A model generated the notes under the pieces. It made no database searches. It had not been told where the DNA came from and saw nothing but the letters and a program-made list of their open reading frames with translations. From Betaproteobacteria bacterium (GTDB lineage Bacteria > Pseudomonadota > Gammaproteobacteria > Burkholderiales > SG8-39), in the NCBI GenBank assembly GCA_016195915.1, contig JACPYS010000022.1, forward strand, positions 62,001-126,000: a stretch of 64,000 nucleotides of DNA, in the 5' to 3' direction. Of this stretch, positions 63,860-64,000 are shown piece by piece. The position numbers were made by a program, and so were the translations under genes. The number at the start of each line of letters is the position of its first letter. Position 1 is the stretch's first letter.

Positions 63860-64000
63860 TTACGAGGTCATAGCGCCAACGCGTTCGCGCACCTCGTCGA
63901 GCAGGGCCTGTTCGGCAGTGGTGATCTTGTGGTCGGCGAGCGCGGCCTTTTCCATGAGTTTGAGAACCTTCCCGGCCGTCTTGCGGTCTCCGGGCAGGCG
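63860..64000 (-). CDS. C-terminal end of a TerB-like protein, cut by the window edge
   Basis: The frame is open to the right edge on the - strand and ends at TAA (63860-63862). The visible 46 residues, RLPGDRKTAGKVLKLMEKAA then LADHKITTAEQALLDEVRER, resemble the helical acidic end of tellurite-resistance TerB-type domains. It lies tail-to-tail with the second Bug gene. Confidence 0.45.
   Translation of the reverse strand, partial: RLPGDRKTAGKVLKLMEKAALADHKITTAEQALLDEVRERVGAMTS

Overview
The window is high-GC proteobacterial DNA, most likely from a betaproteobacterium of the Burkholderiales type. The evidence is the tight operons with ATGA start/stop overlaps, two Bug/TctC-type periplasmic receptors plus a third as a fragment, a branched-chain ABC importer, a 4-hydroxybenzoyl-CoA-reductase-like operon and acyl-CoA ligase genes. 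I see no rRNA, tRNA or CRISPR array.

Layout. (1) 1-13.2 kb is a defence island on the + strand: the C-terminal end of an AAA_13-type ATPase, then pglX, a HExxH metallopeptidase, pglZ and brxL, joined by abutting or 4-nt overlapping codons (the 3' half of a BREX operon). An unassigned module follows: a possible 60-aa ORF, a 293-aa unknown and a 751-aa SF1-type helicase, in visibly AT-richer DNA. (2) 13.3-21.8 kb: an OmpR-type two-component system (- strand) diverges from a six-gene + strand operon: PqqD-like, ATP-grasp, fold-III PLP decarboxylase-like, a urea-transporter/M23-peptidase fusion, an exported TPR protein and an exported unknown. A perfect CATTACAG-AA-CTGTAATG palindrome lies between them. 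I cannot match this operon to a described pathway, and it is my main candidate for an undescribed system. (3) 21.9-29.2 kb: a fatty-acyl/aryl-CoA ligase, an HtrA-like protein with all three catalytic residues replaced, and a TetR regulator leading a three-subunit molybdenum hydroxylase operon of the HcrCAB type. The regulator has a near-perfect palindrome over its promoter and start codon. (4) 29.25-41.4 kb: a lone receiver protein, then a type I restriction-modification island on the - strand (hsdM, hsdS, an AAA ATPase plus TOPRIM-like partner, fic, hsdR). The island also carries a frameshifted J-domain gene and a hicAB pair whose toxin is truncated. (5) 41.5-43.8 kb: ilvBN for acetohydroxy acid synthase, with a Val-rich leader peptide and attenuator. 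(6) 43.85-52.4 kb, - strand: small membrane proteins, a nitronate-monooxygenase-like enzyme, a DUF4124-like protein, then a livK-H-M-G-F importer followed by an SDR and a DMT exporter. (7) 52.4-56.6 kb: a cNMP/GGDEF/EAL protein, then a graveyard of fragments around an intact DUF433/DUF5615 toxin-antitoxin pair and a DUF2442-HTH gene whose DUF4160 partner carries a stop codon. (8) 56.6-64 kb: an alkylsulfatase divergent from a Tat-exported subunit and a GMC alcohol oxidase (a plausible alkyl-sulfate to aldehyde route), then a Bug-RraA-Bug operon and the end of a gene entering from the right.

Start codons were chosen from ribosome sites and overlaps. All family assignments rest on motifs read by eye; no database search was run.
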